Source: Anastatus disparis (lineage: Eukaryota > Arthropoda > Insecta > Hymenoptera > Eupelmidae). Taken from it: a stretch of 64,000 bases of DNA. Position numbers and translations under genes: made by a program. Position 1 is the first letter of the stretch; each line of letters starts with the position of its first letter. Shown one piece after another: positions 38,101-51,500 of this stretch. The stretch is from positions 558,001 through 622,000 of the forward strand of contig JAFFSR010000251.1 in NCBI GenBank assembly GCA_017163975.1, written 5' to 3'. Below the pieces are notes generated by a model. That model had not been told where the DNA came from. It ran no database searches and saw only the letters and a program-made list of their open reading frames with translations.

Positions 38101-41100
38101 GGAAATAATATTCGATATTGTCAATCATCTTGATAACGACGATTTCAAGCTGAAAGAAAATTGCGCTTTGGCGATATTCAAGTGCGCGATAAATAAAGTA
38201 AGCAGAGACATGGTTCGTGAAGCAGGCGGATTAGACCCTCTTTGCAAACTTGTTACAGATAGTAAGGTTATTACAATACACATTAAAATTTAAACATTAA
38301 AGTGCAATTTTTTTTAATAGAAAAAATAAAAAAACCTTTAGAAGGAAAGAAAATTATTCGGTCGATTGTGGAATAAAAATAAATAATTTAATTATATCAG
38401 GTGCGTGAGAATAAAAAGCTATTGGCAGCCGTGATTGGCGCAATTTGGAAGTGTGCAATGAGTCCTGAAAATGTCAATCGATTTAACCAAAATAATTTGG
38501 TCGCCTCTCTTGTACCACTTCTCAATGAAAACGAAGACGTCGATGTTCTTACAAACGCAGTTGGTGCTCTGGCAGAGTGCTGTAAAAATGAAGAGAATAG
38601 AGAAACGATTCGATACAGTGATGGTCTTCCCAAACTGGTATAATAGTTTAAATTTTTATTTTTTTTTTAATTTAACGTCGCTGTATTTATGCTATCATTT
38701 TGATGCTAATTAGCGACGGAGATCGTCAGTGTGTTTGTGAACAAAGCACATGTAACGTACAGTGGTACTTGTATCATTCGGTCACCGAGAGCGGGATTCG
38801 AACTCGGAACCTCGAGATTACGAATCCATCGCTCTACCGACTGAGCCACTGACGATCTCATTCTTAGTACATTAAAGTTAATGAAAGCGAACACTTATTT
38901 AGTAAATTTGAATTTTTAAGCAGCATTTTACACAAATAAAAATGTAAACTGCTAAGCGAAGTAATTAAAACAAAAACCTAAATGATTAAATCAAATTATT
39001 TAAAAACTCTATTTACTTTTCAATATCTAAAGTTATACTCAAATATAACACTTGTTTATGAAAGTAAGCGTATACTGTCGTTATAATTTTTGCGATGATA
39101 AATCATTGCAATGATATGCCTTTAAATTTAAATTTACAAAATTATTTTCCATTGAATATTTAAAATTAATGAAAACTAATAAACTTTATTCAATTCTCTG
39201 CAATCAGTATAGGTAATTTAAAAATGTATTAATTTTAAAAAATTACAGATAAAATTACTAAGTGCAACATACGAGCCTCTATTACAAAACATCCCTTTAG
39301 TAATCGGTGAATGCGCTCAGAACGAGGCTTGTATGGACGTAATAAACGACGAAGATCATGTACTGGACGGTGTGCGTTTAGTTTGGTCACTATTAAAACA
39401 TCCAAACGATGGTGTTAAACGCAATGCATGTTTCGCTCTTGTTCCTTGTATACGACACGCTAAAAATTCACCCGAGATGGTCCGAGCTTTTGTCGGCGGC
39501 TTAGAACTTGTCGTTAGCCTTTTGGAGAGCGAGGATACTAAAGTATTGAGTGCCGTATGTGCGACTATTGCTGAGATAGCGACTGATCCCGAAAATTTGG
39601 GTATATTAACGGATCATGGGGTTGTTAAAAAATTGGCTGATCTGGTTCATACAGTACGTATTAATAATACTAAACTAAATTGATATTTTTATTGTTTGCC
39701 GACGTTTAGAACTTATTAGTTTTTTTTACAGAGCTGTAATTTCAAACAAAACATCACAATAACAAATATAAAGTGCAATAAGTCACAACTCTAACCGCTC
39801 CATGCTAACAAAACAAAATTTCTAGTTTTAAATTAAAATTTATAAAAAATATCAGAAAAATTAATATTAAAAAAACAATACAAAGAAATAAAATTCATAT
39901 TCTAAAAATTCTTTGATTAAAATTATAAATTTGAAAAAAAAAACTTAATTTTATTTATTTAACGTCACTGTATTTATACTATCATTACGATGCTAATTAG
40001 CGACGGAGATCGTCAATGTGTTTGTTAACAAAGCATATGTATCACATACAGTGATGCTTGTATCAATCGGCTGCCGAGAGCGGGATTCGAATTCAGGACC
40101 TCGAGATTTTATTTATTTTATTATAACAATTTTATTAAAATATATAAAATGATATTTTATTCAAATCAAAGGGTTGATAAAATAGAAAATTTAGGATACA
40201 AAAACATTGAAAAGATTTCTATGTTATCAACATATATTATGAAATAAAAAAAAATTATTTAAAAATAAAATTTTTAAATGATTTGCATAGCGCAAAAATA
40301 TAGATAATTTGACGGAAAATGTAAATTTCAATACTTGCAGAATGAGCCGGTCTGTAGCTCATTCGGTAGAGCCTTAAATTCATAATCTTAAAGTTCCGAG
40401 TTCGAATCCCGCTCTTGGCCGTTTTATACAAGCACCACTGTACGTTATATGTGCTTTCTTCACAAATACACAAGCTTCGTCGCTGATTATCATAGAAAAA
40501 TTAGCATAGCATAAATATAGCGACGTTATATAATGTTATTTTTGTTTCAAAGTAATAAATTTAATTGAAAATTTTTTTATTATTTTGGAGGAAACATACC
40601 ATATACATTACATGTGCTTTGTTCACAAACACACTGAAAACCTCAGTCGCAAATTAGCATCATAATGATAGCATAAATATAGCAACGTTAAATAAAATTT
40701 AAAAAAATTATAGGAGGACGAGGAACTTCGAGCAAACTTAACGTTGGCGATAGCTTTTTGTGCTGAATGGGGCCAGAATAATTATGAATTTGGAAGACTA
40801 AACGCAGTTGCGCCTTTAGTTAATTACTTATCAAGTCCAAATCCAGAAGTTTTAAAAGGAGTATGCATAGCCTTTTATCATCTTAGTAAAGAACCGTCCA
40901 ATTGCGTTACCATGCACACTTGTGGAGTAGTTAAGGTACACGATATAAATCAATTTCATTCAACTTTAAATTTTAATTATTTATCTTTATTTAATATCAT
41001 GAATTGCAAAAAGAATATCAATAAAAAATTCTCCATATTTTTTTAGCACGTGCTTCGTTTAGTCGGATCAGAGGACCCTGAGGTTCAAATAGCTGCAGCA

Positions 41101-41278
41101 ACCACAATTCGTCACATTCGCAAGCTTGCACTAACAGCGGAGAAATTCCATTATAAAGAAATGTAATATACAATTATTTTTTACAAATAGTTTTTGTAAC
41201 GGCATTTTTTAAACGTTGCTTATAATTTAATATTTTTTTTATAGACATACACTCGCCGAAACAGATTACCGAAAATGA
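35181..41278 (+). CDS. gudu: Gudu / ARMC4 (ODAD2) armadillo-repeat protein
   Basis: Ten exons with matching phases: 35181-35227, 35862-36162, 36839-37129, 37553-37801, 38072-38266, 38401-38637, 39249-39653, 40714-40935, 41047-41162, 41245-41278 (TGA); 698 aa. Residues 1-80 are acidic and Ser/Asp/Glu-rich; from about residue 85 (FWHMQKLVKYMKAGNQTAT) to the end is a run of armadillo repeats with typical motifs such as GGLEILVNLLE, LLAAVIGAIWKC and GGLELVVSLLE. These align along the whole length with human ARMC4/ODAD2, which lines up outer dynein arm docking complexes on ciliary axonemes. Fly Gudu, needed for male fertility, is of similar length, while the human protein has a longer N-terminus. 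No Kozak context stands out at the ATG, but it is the first ATG after an upstream AT-rich tract. The last exon encodes only eleven residues. SINE copies sit in introns 1, 6 and 7. Confidence 0.92.
35319..35366 (+). mobile_element. SINE 3' tail fragment in gudu intron 1
   Basis: ATTAGCATCGCAATGATAG through ACGTTAAATAAAGTAAAATA only. Confidence 0.75.
35532..35724 (-). mobile_element. tRNA-derived SINE copy in gudu intron 1
   Basis: Full-length minus-strand copy, antisense to gudu, with well-kept B-box (GGGATTCGAACTC). Confidence 0.9.
36726..36822. repeat. Imperfect foldback near the gudu intron 2 acceptor
   Basis: Perfect core AGATTTTTATATGG / CCATATAAAAATCT around a CAACT loop (36760-36792), with weaker pairing outside. 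It lies within 50 bp of the acceptor at 36838. Confidence 0.75.
38664..38858 (-). mobile_element. tRNA-derived SINE copy in gudu intron 6
   Basis: One of the best-preserved copies: full tail, body block GACGGAGATCGTCAGTGTG, and head CTACCGACTGAGCCACTG. It begins about 25 bp after the exon 6 donor. Confidence 0.92.
39952..40108 (-). mobile_element. SINE copy, head truncated
   Basis: Minus-strand copy in gudu intron 7; it stops at CCTCGAGATT, so the first half of the tRNA head is missing. Confidence 0.87.
40344..40529 (+). mobile_element. tRNA-derived SINE copy, second subfamily
   Basis: Plus-strand copy in gudu intron 7: GAGCCGGTCTGTAGCTCATT head, subfamily 2 tail GCTTCGTCGCTGATTATC. Confidence 0.87.
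40598..40702 (+). mobile_element. SINE copy, 5' truncated
   Basis: Body and tail only (ACATTACATGTGCTTTGTTC to CAACGTTAAATAAAA), ending just before the exon 8 acceptor at 40713, so it supplies part of the sequence near the splice site. Confidence 0.85.
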
Positions 41279-41452
41279 TAATGGATGATCAAGAAAATTT
41301 CGAGTGAAATATCAAGAAAATTTTTTTTAATAATTATTAAAAGTTTTATGTTATTACGAATTTTTCATTTTGCACAATTTGTACTTGGTATCCGATTCGA
41401 CTTGAGTGTATTAAAACACTTTACGGTTCTGATATATAAAAATTACCTTAAA

Positions 41453-41460
41453 CTACCTCA
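41453..41460 (+). promoter_or_regulatory. Perfect 8-mer let-7 seed match in the gudu 3' UTR
   Basis: CTACCTCA lies 175 nt after the gudu stop and 16 nt before an AATAAA. It is complementary to let-7 positions 2-8 plus the t1 A. A single 8-mer can occur by chance; conservation is not testable here. Confidence 0.3.
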
Positions 41461-41475
41461 ACCATCCAACGAAAA

Positions 41476-41481
41476 AATAAA
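41476..41481 (+). promoter_or_regulatory. Candidate gudu poly(A) signal
   Basis: AATAAA about 200 nt after the gudu stop, repeated as overlapping AATAAA-like hexamers to 41497 and followed by T/GT-rich sequence. It sits where a short 3' UTR would end, well before the convergent ReepB gene. Confidence 0.5.
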
Positions 41482-42304
41482 ACAAAAATAAAATAAATTC
41501 AATTGGTGTTTTAGTCTTATTTCTAATTATAACTGAATACCATATTTTTTAGCATATCTTTTTCTTTAGTAATGTATCACTTGATTTCCCACACGTATGA
41601 AATCATCTCTTTATCTGAAGACTTGTATATATTCATATAATGTATTAAATTTTATATTTCATGAGTGATATCGATTATTATCAAAAATAATTTTAATACA
41701 ATGGAATATCTTTTATATTTTAGAACCTGTTTACTTTGTCTGCAAAAAAGTTAACATTATTTAATAGGTGACTTAAAAAATGTGTAAATATTAACGCCAT
41801 TTTATGAAAAAAAAACTTGATTTAATGTTCTTAAAAAATTTTTGCCTAAACAAAAAATTTACATGAATCTAATTAACGCTGTAACTTAAAAAGAAATGAA
41901 TAGCATCCACACATCAATTATAGGCATGCGAAAAGAATATTGAAGATGGCACATGACAACAATTCTTACAAAAAATCTATAACATCGAAAATCTATTATA
42001 TTAAAAAGAGTTTTTTAGGCACTTTGCATAATTGGTTTTTAAAAAATATACTTTCAATTTCATGGCAAAAATGATATGGTTTCACCTGGAAAACTAAATT
42101 TAATTCACAGAACTAAAGAACAAATTTTTATAATACCTAAGAATCAAAAGTTTTTAAATTATAAGAATTTTCATCGTTATTTATAATATATAATAGATTT
42201 TCGTGTTGAAATTATTTATTAAAGGAATGGGTAAGAAGAACTTATAGCAAGTCTTGATTTTCTAATATTTGGAAAGTGTACATCACGCTAGAAAGCCTAT
42301 CAGC

Positions 42305-43728
<1,424 letters not shown>

Positions 43729-44060
43729 CTTTTAACTTTATCTTCTTTTTCCTACCCTCAAAAATTCTAATCCCACAGAATTTCTTCCTCTATGTCCTCT
43801 GCACCGTATGTTTTTTTTTCCTCTTAATAATACGTTTAACGCATTACACAAACTGTGAGCGTAGAATTCGTTCCCCAGAATCCGTCCGCAATGCTATTGC
43901 TTTTTCTCCCCTTCTCTAAATTTTTTTGTGTTTTCGTAGGCGATCTTTGTCGCTCAACCGTTGGGAAAGGATTTTAGTAGGATTCCCGCCTGCTCTGCCA
44001 CGCTCTTTCAACACCACGCCGGTGACACCTGCCGGATGATTTCTCAAGGTCGACACTAGA
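43729..44060 (-). promoter_or_regulatory. Probable ReepB 5' UTR and promoter region
   Basis: The 330 bp upstream of the ReepB ATG is richer in GC (notably 43930-44060) than the AT-rich DNA on either side, as expected for a broad promoter of a widely expressed gene. I see no convincing TATA box at a fixed spacing and cannot place the start site. Confidence 0.35.
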
Positions 44061-45451
44061 GAGATTGCAAATTATTTCTTGCTTTATTAAAATTTTTCGT
44101 CTTTTTTTTTTTTATTTTTAATGTTACTGGTTTCTCTTGGAGTGTAGAAATATCATGTTGCGTGATTGATTGCAAAAATTCTAAATACTTATGAAAGGTT
44201 CATTTTTATAGAATTCTTTACTTCTAACCTTTTTGAAATTTTTTCAGAAACAACATTAGTTTGTTTGCAGCGTAAGGATGTTTCATTTGTTATTTATGAA
44301 AAAATATATTAGTTTATTATTAATTTTCAATAAAGTAATAAATAATTAAAAATATGTTTTTGGAAATAAAAATTTCAATTTACATTTACTGTATGAAAAT
44401 TTATATGATCATTGCATTTATATTATAATTTTTTATTAGAAAATCACAAAAATATTGCTTTACTTTAACTCATTGATATTATTTATGTTTAAATATTATA
44501 TAATGCTGAAACTGTTTTATTGGCAATAAAATTGAAAAATGAATTTATGATAAATTTAATCACGTCTGCGAGAGATTGCGCACTCCTCAATAGATGGAAA
44601 CACTTGCTCATTCATTTCGATGATAATAAAAATATTCTGTTGAAACTGTTGGCAACAGTATATACAATTCTATTCATTGTTCGAACTTGAATGTTTGTGC
44701 ATAGAAAACTGGTTCAGAAACGAGCAATGTATTGTGAGTATAACAAAAGTACCTGTATTGATTTTCATTCAAAAAGACCAATCCTTAATAAGAAGAATTA
44801 TTTTGTAGCAACCTTATAAAAAATAGATTTCCTGAAAAATAGTAAATTTCTTTTCTTATCTGTCTATTAAATTATTTGCGATCAAAATAATCTCAAAGAT
44901 TTATTTCTAAAGAAATATTTGGTTGTACTATACTTGTTTATCGGGATATTTAGATTTTAATTAGTATAGTTTATTACAGTACCGTTTTTGTTTTCCCGAA
45001 AACAAGTTATAGTTTTCGAATAAAAATCTTAAATTCAAGAGAATTCTATATGTTTTTTAAAAGTTTCAAGATTTTAAAGATATGCAACAAAAATTTTCAT
45101 TCTTGTTTATATTTTATTCACGTTTTATATGAAATTAATAATTATTTATATTACACAAATAATATTTTTATTTTTATATAAATTTTGGTACAAATTTTTA
45201 AATTTAATAGGTAAACACTGCTACCAACTTAAGTTATCGCAGTAGATAAAGTAGGAAGTGAGCTTTTTTCAGATTAAATAATAATGCAGTTAAAGTCACC
45301 TGATAAATGTTTAAGTAAAATGAATATGTATACTTTTTTTTGTTAGCTTTGGTTAAATTGTTCAAATAGAAAACGTTATATAAAATGAAAAAATTATTAA
45401 TTTCCTTGTAATCCACAAGTTTTAACTGTGATAAGAACTCGTAGATCTCAA

Positions 45452-45523
45452 GGTCCCATGGTGTAATGGTTAGCACTCTGGACTCTGAATCCAGCGATCC
45501 GAGTTCAAATCTCGGTGGGACCT
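45452..45523 (+). tRNA. tRNA-Gln (anticodon CUG)
   Basis: A 72-nt cloverleaf with no intron: acceptor stem GGTCCCA pairing with TGGGACC, D arm with the A-box TGGTGTAATGG, anticodon stem CTGGA/TCCAG around loop CTCTGAA (anticodon CTG), and T arm with B-box GAGTTCAAATC. It matches the eukaryotic tRNA-Gln pattern. A T-run starts 3 nt after the end (ACTTTTTTTT) and serves as the Pol III terminator. Unlike the SINE heads in this window, the stems are intact and no SINE body follows, so this is a true tRNA gene. Confidence 0.97.
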
Positions 45524-46911
45524 ACTTTTTTTTATTTATTTATTTATTTTTTTTTTTTTTGATAAATAACTATTATTAGATTATGATATTTCGAAATTAT
45601 TTTTTCTCACGTTAATATTATTTGCATATTGATTATATAAACACTTCATAAGCCCATCAACTAGTTTTTATTTAGATTTGCACATTTTTAGAGCTATAAG
45701 ACTTAAAATAGATATAAAAAATACTATTATGGTAAATTTGGGCATGTTTATCACGATATATTATTTATAATTTCTATGAATATTTTATTATTTTTAACTC
45801 CTTACTTTTCCTACTCTATATAATTTCTCCATCTTATTACCAGGTAGATTTTAATATGTATTGATAACATTTCTACCATATCAATAAAAAAACAATTGCA
45901 TTAATAATTGCAATCAGAGCAATACTTGTAGAGTAAGATGCACTTTGACTTGCATTATGTGTCATCAACATTATCAACTTAAATTTTTAAGTGTATCTTT
46001 CAATTAATCACGAATAGTCCCTCTATTTAGAATAATATCTTGAGAAATTTTAAGTTTTAGTTTCGAAAATTCAAATATTGAATTGAATAATATTTATGGC
46101 ACATATTACAAATCGAGATATTTCTTTTCCTAAAGTTATTCCTCGACTTGCAAGTACTTACCCGGATGAACTCTTTTAAAAAACAGAGAACTTAAAAATT
46201 GTATTTTAATAAATGCTACTAGCGTAATAAGAGATCTATTATTAAATAGATATGATTATAATCAGTATGCTTACGAATGAAAATTCGTGATATCTTTTCA
46301 ATGGTTTAAAATGTAAATGACATTTATTGAATTATTAGCAATTATAAACTTGTGATTGTTTTAACAATTATTAAGCAAGTGTTTAAAAATCACATTAAAT
46401 TTAAACTAAAAGTCATAAAATATTAATTTTGCTAAATTGTATAATATAGTTGAAGAATTTTGTAAATTAATATTGAAAAATTATAAACAAATGTATTTTA
46501 ATTTTAAATGGTTTTAGTGTTTCGTAAAATAATTTAAGATATAAATAAAAATAATATGAATGGAACGTGTTTAAATATGTTCATCAAGAGAAATTTCAAA
46601 ACAAATGTTTTTAAAATTAAGATCGTAATAGGATATTTCTAGGATTCAAAATAGGTTTTAATAAATTAAATTAAAATATTTAAAAAGTTTTTGAATTTAA
46701 ATTATAATAAATTACTAAATTTTTTTTGATTAACACTAAAAAATTATAAGTTTAAAAACATAATAATAAATTATTATTTTAAAGAGTTCACTATCACTTT
46801 ATTGAAAAATAAAATACGATTGAGGGTGTTAATAAAGAAACAAATGAGTTTTAGAATGAATTCCAAAGTTGTTTATTTGAGCTTTGGTATTATACAATAC
46901 TTTAAGTTAGA

Positions 46912-47123
46912 GGTCGTCAGTGGCTCATTCGGTAGAGTGATGGATTCATAATCTCGAGGTCTTCCTGAGTTCGAATCCCGCTCTCGGTGGTCGAATGATA
47001 AAAGTACCACTGTATACGATCATATGTACTTTGTTCACAAACCCACTGAAAACCTCCGTCGCTAATTAGCATCGCAATGATAGCACAAATACAGCGACGT
47101 TGAATAAAATGAAAAAAAAAAAA
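46912..47123 (+). mobile_element. tRNA-derived SINE copy with intact target-site duplication
   Basis: Complete plus-strand copy from GGTCGTCAGTGGCTC to an A12 tail, flanked by a perfect 13-bp duplication ACTTTAAGTTAGA (46899-46911 and 47124-47136), as left by LINE-driven retroposition. Confidence 0.95.
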
Positions 47124-48521
47124 ACTTTAAGTTAGACTCTAAATTGAACATAAAATTTATTATTCTTTTTATATGGTATTTCATTATCGGTCAATGTTTG
47201 TAGCAAAAAAGCTACAATTATTTTCACAGAAAGAATTATGGATTGACAACGCTGTAGATTTTTAAATTTGTTTTACGATTCAACTATTAATTTACAAACT
47301 TAATGAGTTGATATGCCACAATGTGTACGTAGGTTTCTTCATGTCAAAAATATTCGGTGTACTGTGTTATTGAGAAAATAAAAATTTACATTTTTTTTAT
47401 AAATATGTGTATCGTACGCATACATATATATATTATTTACGAAATAGAAAAATTTAAAAAGAAATTATACAAATACGCCGATCATTAATTCAGTATACGA
47501 ATTTAAATAAAATATACTTCTAATAATTCTTCATTTTTAGAAAATAGAAAAATTTTACATAAATGAATAATTTTCTCATTTAATGATATGATTCAACCAT
47601 AAAGTTACGTATTTATACATTAGTTTATTTTTATAACAACTCTTATCGCTTTTTTATTTATTTATAAAAAAAAATATTTTTCATCCATTACAAAATTTAC
47701 AAATTGTCGATTTATTCGTTTACACCATTTCATTTACACACATTGGTAACTTTTCGCAGTTTTAAAACTATCGATATTTTGTAAGCTTTCTTATTTTTAT
47801 GAAATTATGTTTTTATTAAATAATTTTTTTATTAAATTATGAATATTATTAATTTACAACTTATATTATCGTCTTTATATGAATAATCTATAAATTATAT
47901 TATGAATATCAGATTAAAGTACACTTAATAGTAAAATAAAAAATTTATATACATACAAGCGCACATTATAGTAAAAACAATTTTTTAATATATAAAAATT
48001 TTAGAGCTACGAATGCAAAATATCGATATTACAGTTTTCCAAATTTTTAATTCTGAATTTAAAAAATTTCTTAATAATTCTATATTTTTACATTATATCC
48101 TTTCATTTTAACTAATAAAAAGCATGACATAGAGATATTTAAAAAAATGTTTGAACACAGATAAAAAATTCGAGAAACTGCAATGTCGGTAACTACGTAA
48201 TCTTATGCTCTATTATATCATCTTAAGATAAAATAATATTTACAATTTTTAAACTTTATTATTACAATTACGAATATTCAAAATATTTTGTATCAGAACA
48301 TAATCATTGAATTAAAATATTTTATTATATAAATTCTTAACATATTATTGAAAAATAAAAAATATTTTGCAAAAAGTAAGAAAATTACAAAATATCGATA
48401 CTTATAACTTCTCTATATTTTCATACGCACAACAATCTTTTCTCTCAAAGTTCCAATCAGTCAATAAATTAAAATAAAATATATAATATAAAACCAATAA
48501 TACAATCAGGCAACGATTCAT

Positions 48522-51500
48522 TCACTCAGTCGAACTCTTAAAAAAGGACGAACGTTGGGGTGTCTGTAGTAGCTTTTTTTCAGCAGCTCGCATTTTAGCA
48601 CATTTGACAAGTAAAGCGATTATGGTAAGTATTGCGCCGACAAATGATATGACTCCAAGTACCACGAGCACGATGAACCAACTTTTAAAAGTACCGATGC
48701 GATCAGCAAAGTCACAATTACAGTTATCACTGTCACTGAGGTTTAACGCTGAAAAATTTATAGGTCTCAAGGAGATGAGTCGTGTTTCTTCGACGGACAC
48801 CTGTCGTCGTTTCGTCGTGTTCATCGGTTTCTTAACAAATTTATAAGTTATCGAGTACGTAAAATCTTGTCCGTCGTATGATCCAGTAGCGCTGTAGAAT
48901 TGAATCAGTAAAGCGTTACCCGTCGACACAATTGGTACCTGTCAAAAATTATTCAAATTTATATCACTTTATTCACAGATTTATTTATTTTATTAAATTT
49001 AAGACCACTTCATCGGCCAATATTTAATTATATTGATAATTACAATTAATAAAATAATTTTAGAAAACAAAACACATTAAATTATAATTTAATCCATAAA
49101 CACCATTCAATTAAATTTATTCATTAATTTCAGAGAATTTTTTATTCTTGTATTTAAATAATAAGATTGTAAAAACATTGACTTATTAAGACTTAAAAAA
49201 AAATATCTTATCCAAAAACCTAAAATTCTCCAAGATCAATAAACTTATTTGCTTGAAAATTTAATGGAATAGAGTTCATGGATCATATTACAAGTTAATG
49301 TATTTTTTTTCTAAAATGATAACTTTAATTTTAATTATTTATACAATTGTTTATTAACTAAAACGTAGGATCCTTCTATGCAGTTACATGTACACTTGGC
49401 GGAAAGGATATTTTTCCGAATCTTTTGAAATGCTCCAATAAAAACAAAGAAAATAACGGAATGGTCCAGTTAGAATTTTAAATCATTCGGAAAAATATCC
49501 TTTCCGCCAAGTGTACATAACAAAATTTAACCAACTTTATTGATTGAATATTTAAAATAACAAATTTATTCAATTGAGTTTTCAAATAAAATTCAAGGAC
49601 AAACCTGAATATTATTAATATCACTATGAGTGGCGTCACAGTACGACCACATAAGGAAGCTTCCATTCGAGTGAGTACTGTTATAAACAGCTATCTCGTT
49701 CCCCGGACAGTAATCCAGAGTATCGTTTCTTCGGTTCGCTTTCAATGCCGTCTCTTCCTCTTCGGTCGCTTCGTCTCTAACGATCTTCAGAAGCACGGAC
49801 ACTCTCTCATTAGCTTTACCCGTGAACCTATAACTGCAAAGCGTATTCGGAGGATACCAACTTCTTGGTGATTTAACGACGGTGTCCCTCGATTTTTCGC
49901 TACTCTTATACACAAAATCGCAGATATGATGATTGGACGGACTTAAAGCTTGGCTTGCCAAAGCCGTCGGCGGTGCCTCGGTCTCTTGAAGGCTCAAATG
50001 AAAACCATCGTGCATAATGGTACCGTCGCGCTCAGCGTGAAATTCAATTATGACATTCTGACCTCGAGAGAGAATTTGCGGTATTCGTCCTTCGCCGCAA
50101 AACCTACCGATCTCAAGAACCCTGCCGTTTACGCTTTCAAGAAGTGCTAAGTAATCACCTACGCAACTGCTACTTCCGAGCTTTGGTTGCAGGCCATCGT
50201 GAGGTCGACGTCGACGTAGGTAACGATTATGCTGATGGCTGTGATGATGATAGTTACGAAGCGCTGAATTTGAACTTAGATGCGATCTATAACAGAATAA
50301 TTTTCCTCTTTGTTTATACTTATTTTTACTTTTAGTATTAAAAATATAAGACAAAAAATTATGGATCATTTTTATAAATTACTGTTAGATTTCCATTGAA
50401 TTCTAAAAAAAGGATAAAATAAATAATAACACACAGTAAGTTTAAAAAAAGCATTTAAAAATATAGAATTTTTTTTATAATATTCTTCATGTATTTATAT
50501 TTATTATATGTATTTCTTTAAATTTTTGTTTTTATTTCTTATTAATTTGAAGGATTTAATTAAATTATTTAAATACATCTTTTTTTTATCTTTGCTGTCC
50601 AGGATCAGCAACGTTTTATATTTGACAAAAAAGATTTTAAACGTAACTTATTAGACGATAGCATAGCTTAGAAATAATGTATATCAGAAATCAGCTCTAA
50701 TCCGCATAATATATCGGTGAAAGCGACAAAAAGGTTTGAAAAAAGACTAACGCAGCATAGTTGGAACAAGGACAAAGTGTTACCTATTTTTCGACCAAAA
50801 CAACTGATCGCTCCTGGAATTCTTTTTAGACTTGGTCAGCTCGTTGATGGAACGATCGCCTCTGCCGACATCACTTCCATCCTCTTCATCCACCGAAGGT
50901 TGAATCCTTTCGTAATCGGGGTTACTTTTTTCACGATGAGAAGTTCGATGATGCTGACTGGCTCGATGTCTCGTTTTACCGTGTTCTGACCTATTCGTTT
51001 CAAAACCTATCGCTCCGTTGGGCTTCTTCGATTTGCCGTTATCAAGAACAGTTTTCGTCTCCCTAGGGCGATGCGACTGGCCACCCTTCGATCGTCTTCG
51101 TTGTTGTTGCTTCTTAAGCCTCGTTCTTGGATTTTCCAGGACTTGCTGCTTCTGTCCGATTATTATCTCATCCTCCTCGTCCCGATCTGTTGAAGAATAT
51201 TGCCATATAGTACGAGAGAAGGGGAAAAAGATCTTAGTTGAGCGGATTTTACTCAAGTTTAAGAGGGCTTATTTAGTGCGGGGACGATATGGTCTTATTG
51301 TTCTTTCGTTTTTTTTTTCTCCCTTTTGCGGCAGTCTCCTCTTTTTTTTTTGTTATCGCGCTTTTTCTTTGTTTCGAATGGACGGCTTATTTACGTTCTT
51401 GGGACAAGTTTAATGTTTTGAAATATGTATGGATTATTGAGTCAAGGGATATTTATGTAGGGTTACAAATTTTTAGAATACTAAAAGATAGAAAAATTGC

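Larger units (their letters stand above)
41279..42304. other. Convergent 3' UTRs of gudu and ReepB
   Basis: AT-rich, non-coding. The gudu 3' UTR probably ends near 41500; the ReepB 3' UTR enters from the other side. No further gene seen. Confidence 0.5.
44061..48521. other. Intergenic DNA between ReepB and the CUB gene
   Basis: Very AT-rich; holds only the tRNA-Gln gene at 45452 and the SINE at 46912. The last 0.5-1 kb before 48522 is probably the 3' UTR of the minus-strand CUB gene. No other ORF has family features. Confidence 0.5.

Noticed and set aside
38664..38858. tRNA gene candidates at the SINE heads (many positions)
   Set aside because: The heads keep B-box and D-arm similarity, but acceptor stems do not pair and each is followed by the SINE body; only 45452-45523 folds as a true tRNA.
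51018..51413. 131-codon plus-strand ORF
   Set aside because: It is a shadow of the minus-strand CUB-gene exon 51186-50784 and its intron.
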